Source: Alphaproteobacteria bacterium
GTDB lineage: Bacteria > Pseudomonadota > Alphaproteobacteria > Paracaedibacterales > CAIOTO01
Direction of reading: 5' to 3'
DNA: 38,558 nt
Assembly (NCBI GenBank): GCA_947488275.1
Contig: CANKZX010000009.1
Coordinates: 1 to 38,558 of the forward strand
Shown here: positions 34,896 to 38,558 of the stretch, piece by piece
Position numbering within the stretch: the stretch's first letter is position 1
How the letters are laid out: each line of letters opens with the position of its first letter
Notes under the pieces: model-generated
What the model was told of the DNA's origin: nothing
What the model saw: only the letters and a program-made list of their open reading frames with translations
Databases searched by the model: none
Position numbers and translations under genes: made by a program

Positions 34896-35964
34896 TTATC
34901 TTACCGCTACAGGTTGATTAGAACCCCACAAGGCGTTGCCTAAAAAGGATTTCTTTTTCTTTTGTGGGGGGATAAAATCAGGTTCATATTGACGAACAAC
35001 TTCAGGTGAAACATACGGACGGAGGATGCTGATTGCTTCGGCTCTATCCTCTGGGGGTAGTACACGATCTGAATTATCAACAATTCCTTTATAACAGTCA
35101 TTAATTAAAGATTGTTTTGGTAATGGAATGCCTTTTGGTCGCCCTAAAATATAACGGAGATTATCAAGACGTGCATGCGATAAAGCTTCCACAAACGCTG
35201 TGTTTATGCCTAATTCATTTGGCAGTCCAATTTTATCAGATTCATTTAAAAGATACATGATTGTGCTTCGATCGTGCATAGCTGCAGCAGCAAATGCGTC
35301 GTTAGCTGCATCTTGGTTTGGTAATGGCAGTCCATTCGAAGGATTTAACAAATACATCATAATATGTTTATAATTATCCGCAGCAGCCCAATAAAATGCA
35401 TCATTTATATCGCGTTGTGTTGGGGCAGGAAGACCATGTGGGCGTCTTACAAGATACTGTATAACATGGAGATGCCCTTCTGCACTGGTCATTGTATATA
35501 GGTTATGCATGTTTATTATGGTATTACGTCGTTGCGCCTCAGCAAGGGCAAAATCTAAAACGTCAAGCTGCCCCCCCCCTTAGCAGCAGATATTGCGCAT
35601 ATGTTAATTTGGTCTTCGCTTGGCTCTGTTGTTATAATGCTTTTAAGGTAATCTAATAAACCGCAATAGGATGTAGTTCTTACAAAAAGATTAACTATGT
35701 GTTTACTTACTCTGCCTTCATGTATAAGTGATAAAAACATTTCTTTTTTTCATTTAAAAGTTCAATGAGTTTTTCTTTGTTTTTGGCTCTATAGGTATCC
35801 TCTAATTCTTTAAGTAAGTCTGAAAGAATCTGATCCTGGACTGAACGTTGATGGAGTCTTGCAGCTAGCTCTGTAGCTCGATCAACGGTAGCAAATTCAC
35901 TAGAAAAAACCACATGACTGGTCATAACGGATACAACGGACAATAATAATATTTTCTTAAGCAT
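34896..35964 (-). pseudogene. Exported ankyrin-repeat protein, broken by two homopolymer frameshifts
   Basis: Three consecutive open frames form one protein if two runs change length. Part 1 (35964 to about 35750) begins with a signal peptide (LKKILLLSVVSVMTSHVVFSS) behind AAAGGG. It loses frame at a run of seven A (35744-35750, coding strand); eight A would continue as NEKKEMFLSLIHEGRVSKH. Part 2 runs to a run of nine G (35571-35579); ten or seven G would continue as AAKGGQLDVLDFALAEAQ, a good ankyrin consensus. Part 3 (to 34896) has ankyrin-like repeats (EGHLHVIQYLVRRPHGLPAP, then NDAFYWAAADNYKHIMMYLLNPSNGLPLP and others). The restored chain is about 355 aa. It could be a pseudogene, a phase-variable gene or carry sequencing errors. 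Such exported ankyrin proteins are often host-interaction candidates (inference). Confidence 0.8.
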
Positions 35965-36010
35965 AAAAAATCCCTTTCAATAAAATCATAATTAACAATA
36001 CAATCTTCTT

Positions 36011-36040
36011 ATTATTGTATTATTGTATTATTGTATTATT
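36011..36040. repeat. 8-bp tandem repeat upstream of the ankyrin gene
   Basis: ATTATTGT three times plus ATTATT. It lies 47-76 bases before the ankyrin ATG, where its promoter should be, and about 205 bases before thrS. Confidence 0.85.
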
Positions 36041-36049
36041 AATATTTAA

Positions 36050-36077
36050 TTAACAGAAAGTGTTCTTTGGCTATAAA
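36050..36077 (+). promoter_or_regulatory. Candidate thrS promoter
   Basis: TTAACA (36050-36055), a 16-base spacer, TATAAA (36072-36077); TAAAAT two bases on is an alternative -10. Either would give a thrS leader of about 160 bases. Confidence 0.4.
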
Positions 36078-36092
36078 ATATAATTTTGATCA

Positions 36093-36206
36093 GTGGATAT
36101 CAACTCCACAGTAAGTTTCATATAGTGTAACCTAATGTGTGAACCACATCCCTATAACGTTTTATCCTTGCAAATTTAACATTTGATGTTAGATTTACAA
36201 GGATAA
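36093..36206 (+). promoter_or_regulatory. Hairpin-rich thrS leader
   Basis: Three inverted repeats lie between the candidate promoter and the thrS ATG: GTGGA-tatcaac-TCCAC (36093-36109), ATGTG-tgaac-CACAT (36135-36149), and a long one whose base is TTATCCTTG/CAAGGATAA (36162-36206) with TAACAT/ATGTTA near the loop. There is no T-run after the last, so it is not a simple terminator. Translational or processing control of thrS is plausible, as known for thrS in other bacteria, but the mechanism is not shown. I see no T-box sequence. Confidence 0.5.
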
Positions 36207-36244
36207 ATGCGTAATTTGTACCACCAATCGATAGGTAAATTTTT

Positions 36245-38158
36245 ATGTTTCAAATCGCCCTTAAAGACGGATCTATACGTTCTTTTGACAAACCCGTTAC
36301 GGTGCTTGAGGTTGCTCACAATATATCGCCGCGTCTTGCATCAGTCGCTGCGTGCGCGCGTGTAAATGGTGAATTATGGGACTTGACACGAACATTACCC
36401 AATGGTGCAACGGTTGATATTATTAAACGGACGGATCCCGAAGGTCTTGAGATTATTCGACACGATGCGGCACATGCATTGGCTGAGGCTGTTAAAGAGC
36501 TTTACCCATCCGTACAAATCACAATTGGACCTTCCATTGATAATGGTTTTTACTATGACATATTCAGTGAAAAGCCGTTTACAGGGGATGATCTTATTGC
36601 CATTGAAGCAAAAATGCACGAAATTGTGAAGCGTGATGAGCCATTTGTGCGTGAAGAATGGAAACGTGATGATGCCATTGCGTTTTTTAAATCAATTGGT
36701 GAACATTTTAAGGCGGAGATCATCGAAGGCATCCCTGCAGGTGATACCATCACATTGTACCGTCAGGGGAATTTTATCGACCTTTGTCGTGGACCCCATT
36801 TACCATCTACGGGCTCTATCGGTAGTGCGTTTAAACTGATGAAATTAGCAGGTGCCTACTGGCGTGGCGATCATCGAAATCCGATGTTGCAACGTATTTA
36901 TGGAACGGCGTGGGCGACCGATGTGCAATTAAAGGATTATTTGCATCAGTTGGAGGAAGCTGAAAAGCGTGATCATCGTCGTCTTGGTGCAGAACTTGGG
37001 TTGTTTCATATTCAAGAAGAGGCTGTTGGTAGTGTCTTTTGGCACCCAAAGGGATGGCGTCTTTACCGTAATCTTGAAAAATTTGTTCGAAGTCGCCTTG
37101 ATAGACATGATTATGTTGAGGTTAAAACGCCACAACTAGTTGATCGCAGCCTTTGGGAGGCTTCAGGGCATTGGGAAAAATTCCGCGAGGTGATGTTTAC
37201 TGCCGAGGCAGAGGATCGCACATTAGCCGTAAAGCCAATGAATTGTCCGTGTCATGTGCAAATTTTTAAACAAGGTCTCAAAAGTTATCGTGACTTGCCT
37301 TTGCGTATGGCCGAATTTGGTAGTTGCCACCGAAATGAACCATCGGGATCACTTCATGGGATTATGCGTGTGCGCGCTTTTACCCAGGACGATGCCCATA
37401 TTTTCTGCACGCCAGAGCAAATTGTTACCGAAACAAAAGCTTTTTGCGATTTGCTGCAAAGTATTTATAAAGATCTTGGTTTTACAGATGTTCGAGTAAA
37501 GTTTTCTGATCGTCCAGAAAAACGTGCTGGAACGGACGCGGTTTGGGATCAGGCGGAACAGGCATTGACAGAAGCCGCAAATGCCGCAGGGCTTACCTAT
37601 ACATTAAACCCAGGCGAAGGTGCCTTTTATGGTCCGAAATTAGAATTTGTATTACGCGATGCCATTGGTCGTGATTGGCAATGTGGAACCCTTCAAGTTG
37701 ATTTTGTCTTACCCGAACGCCTTGATGCAACGTATGTTGGTGAAGATGGTAAACGTCATCGCCCTGTTATGTTGCATCGTGCTGTTTTGGGTTCGTTTGA
37801 ACGTTTTATAGGGGTGTTGATTGAACATTATGCGGGTAAATTCCCATTTTGGCTTGCGCCAGTTCATGTCGTTGTTGCGAGTGTCACGACGGAGGCAAAT
37901 CCATATGCGGAAACCCTTAAGAAACGTTTGGCAGATGCTGGCGTTATTGCTGAACTTGATGATCGAAACGAGAAAATCAGTTATAAAGTTCGTGAGCATT
38001 CCTTACAAAAGGTGCCTTATATTTTAGCCGTTGGCAAGCGCGAGGCTGATGAAGGTACTGTATCTGTTCGAACGTTAGGGTCGCCTGATCAAATAGTTGA
38101 GGCATTTGATACATTTTTTGCTCGTATATGTGCTGAAATTGAAATGCCGACAATGTAG
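36245..38158 (+). CDS. thrS: Threonyl-tRNA synthetase
   Basis: Charges tRNA-Thr. At 637 aa it has the usual length and domain order. N-terminal TGS domain (1-60). Editing domain with [16 protein letters not shown] (about 76-91) and [12 protein letters not shown] (about 180). Class II catalytic core with [11 protein letters not shown] (zinc Cys), motif 2 [31 protein letters not shown], and motif 3 [14 protein letters not shown]-terminal anticodon-binding domain (about 535-637, [18 protein letters not shown]...[24 protein letters not shown]). Both editing and zinc ligands look intact. The next gene is convergent, 8 bases away. Confidence 0.97.
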   Translation: MFQIALKDGSIRSFDKPVTVLEVAHNISPRLASVAACARVNGELWDLTRTLPNGATVDIIKRTDPEGLEIIRHDAAHALAEAVKELYPSVQITIGPSIDNGFYYDIFSEKPFTGDDLIAIEAKMHEIVKRDEPFVREEWKRDDAIAFFKSIGEHFKAEIIEGIPAGDTITLYRQGNFIDLCRGPHLPSTGSIGSAFKLMKLAGAYWRGDHRNPMLQRIYGTAWATDVQLKDYLHQLEEAEKRDHRRLGAELGLFHIQEEAVGSVFWHPKGWRLYRNLEKFVRSRLDRHDYVEVKTPQLVDRSLWEASGHWEKFREVMFTAEAEDRTLAVKPMNCPCHVQIFKQGLKSYRDLPLRMAEFGSCHRNEPSGSLHGIMRVRAFTQDDAHIFCTPEQIVTETKAFCDLLQSIYKDLGFTDVRVKFSDRPEKRAGTDAVWDQAEQALTEAANAAGLTYTLNPGEGAFYGPKLEFVLRDAIGRDWQCGTLQVDFVLPERLDATYVGEDGKRHRPVMLHRAVLGSFERFIGVLIEHYAGKFPFWLAPVHVVVASVTTEANPYAETLKKRLADAGVIAELDDRNEKISYKVREHSLQKVPYILAVGKREADEGTVSVRTLGSPDQIVEAFDTFFARICAEIEMPTM

Positions 38159-38166
38159 TTACTGGA

Positions 38167-38558
38167 TTACGTCTGCTCTTTGATGATTGATTGCTTAAGT
38201 GCAGTAAATTCGGCGGACGTTAATCCCGAGAGCTCCATGATGGATGCGTCATCCATGTTTCGGTTAATCATGTTAAGGGCAATTGCTCGCTTAGCTTGCA
38301 ATTCACCTTCCGCTTTCCCTTCGGCTAATCCTTCCGCTCTCCCTTCCGCTCTCCCCTCGGCTTTTCCCTTCGCCAATCCTTTAGCCTCCCCCTTCATAAT
38401 GGCGGCTTCTAACTCATCGCGGTCATTATAGACTTTCTTCATGTAGAACGTATAGGCACTGCGTTCTTTCTCCGTCATGCGAAGAATTCTCAGCTTATCC
38501 GATACTTGCTGCATGTAGGGAGAATGATAATTCTCGGGCACCTTTTCGTGTTTCATCA
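38167..38558 (-). CDS. Rpn-family PD-(D/E)XK nuclease/putative transposase, C-terminal part (5' end off the window)
   Basis: The 3' part of a gene that continues past the right edge. The visible ~130 residues match the C-terminal half of recombination-promoting nucleases: ENYHSPYMQQVSDKLRILRMTEKERSAYTFYMKK, then a charged helix with a repeated Glu-Gly-Lys/Arg-Ala motif (EAKGLAKGKAEGRAEGRAEGLAEG in part), then the helical tail NMIDRNM-like DDASIMELSGLTSAEF typical of the family. The catalytic PD-(D/E)XK domain would be in the missing part. The ATG at 38556 is internal rather than a true start, by family length. The family promotes DNA rearrangement and is usually multi-copy. Confidence 0.8.
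   Translation of the reverse strand, partial: MKHEKVPENYHSPYMQQVSDKLRILRMTEKERSAYTFYMKKVYNDRDELEAAIMKGEAKGLAKGKAEGRAEGRAEGLAEGKAEGELQAKRAIALNMINRNMDDASIMELSGLTSAEFTALKQSIIKEQT

Noticed and set aside
36162-36206. thrS T-box riboswitch
   Set aside because: No T-box consensus and no terminator/antiterminator pair; T-boxes are also not expected in Proteobacteria.

Overview
The window reads as a piece of an AT-rich alphaproteobacterial chromosome. Three things point there: the TCA-cycle operon order mdh-sucC-sucD-sucA-sucB, the flagellar gene order flgF-flgG-flgA-flgH, and CcmF-type cytochrome c maturation. Interspersed palindromic elements (one carried in frame inside ccmF), an ankyrin-repeat exported protein, an autotransporter, a YefM/YoeB toxin-antitoxin pair and an Rpn-type nuclease gene suggest a host-associated lineage such as Holosporales or a Rickettsiales relative. 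That placement is inference, because no rRNA is present.

Layout. 1-7728 (minus) is one tightly packed operon, read right to left: alpha/beta hydrolase, mdh, sucC, sucD, sucA, sucB (sucB is cut by the left edge). Two junctions are 4-base ATGA overlaps. 7729-9640 holds a palindrome-rich spacer, a lipoprotein overlapping a twin-CDGSH iron-sulfur protein, and a small AT-rich membrane protein with its own good promoter. Pyruvate kinase (minus) and grpE (plus) diverge at about 11.1 kb. 11.9-17.1 kb is an accessory island with two bipartite palindromic repeat elements, a 989-aa autotransporter with a Gly/Ser tandem repeat, a terminator, and an unrecognised 472-aa exported protein.

17.1-20.45 kb (minus) is an operon of a Ppx/GppA phosphatase, aspartate kinase and a FabK/nitronate-monooxygenase-like flavoprotein. 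A tRNA-Gln(CUG) follows, then a WecA/WbpL-like sugar-phosphate transferase coupled to recO, closed by a terminator. 22.6-26.8 kb (minus) carries flgF-flgG-flgA-flgH and a cysteine-rich exported protein. An O-antigen-ligase-like membrane protein diverges from flgF.

28.05-28.71 kb is a yefM-yoeB module bracketed by a perfect 20-bp direct repeat. A 1376-aa SNF2-family ATPase follows, whose stop overlaps the start of ccmF. An ankyrin-repeat gene (minus) is broken twice, each time at a homopolymer run. thrS (plus) has a hairpin-rich leader. The right edge holds the 3' part of an Rpn-family nuclease gene.

The strongest observations are: (1) a family of bipartite double-hairpin elements, two intergenic and one translated inside ccmF, resembling in behaviour the Rickettsia palindromic elements; (2) the 20-bp direct repeats precisely flanking the toxin-antitoxin module; (3) the double homopolymer frameshift in the secreted ankyrin gene, with an 8-bp tandem repeat just upstream. 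I found no CRISPR array and no insertion sequence with a transposase.
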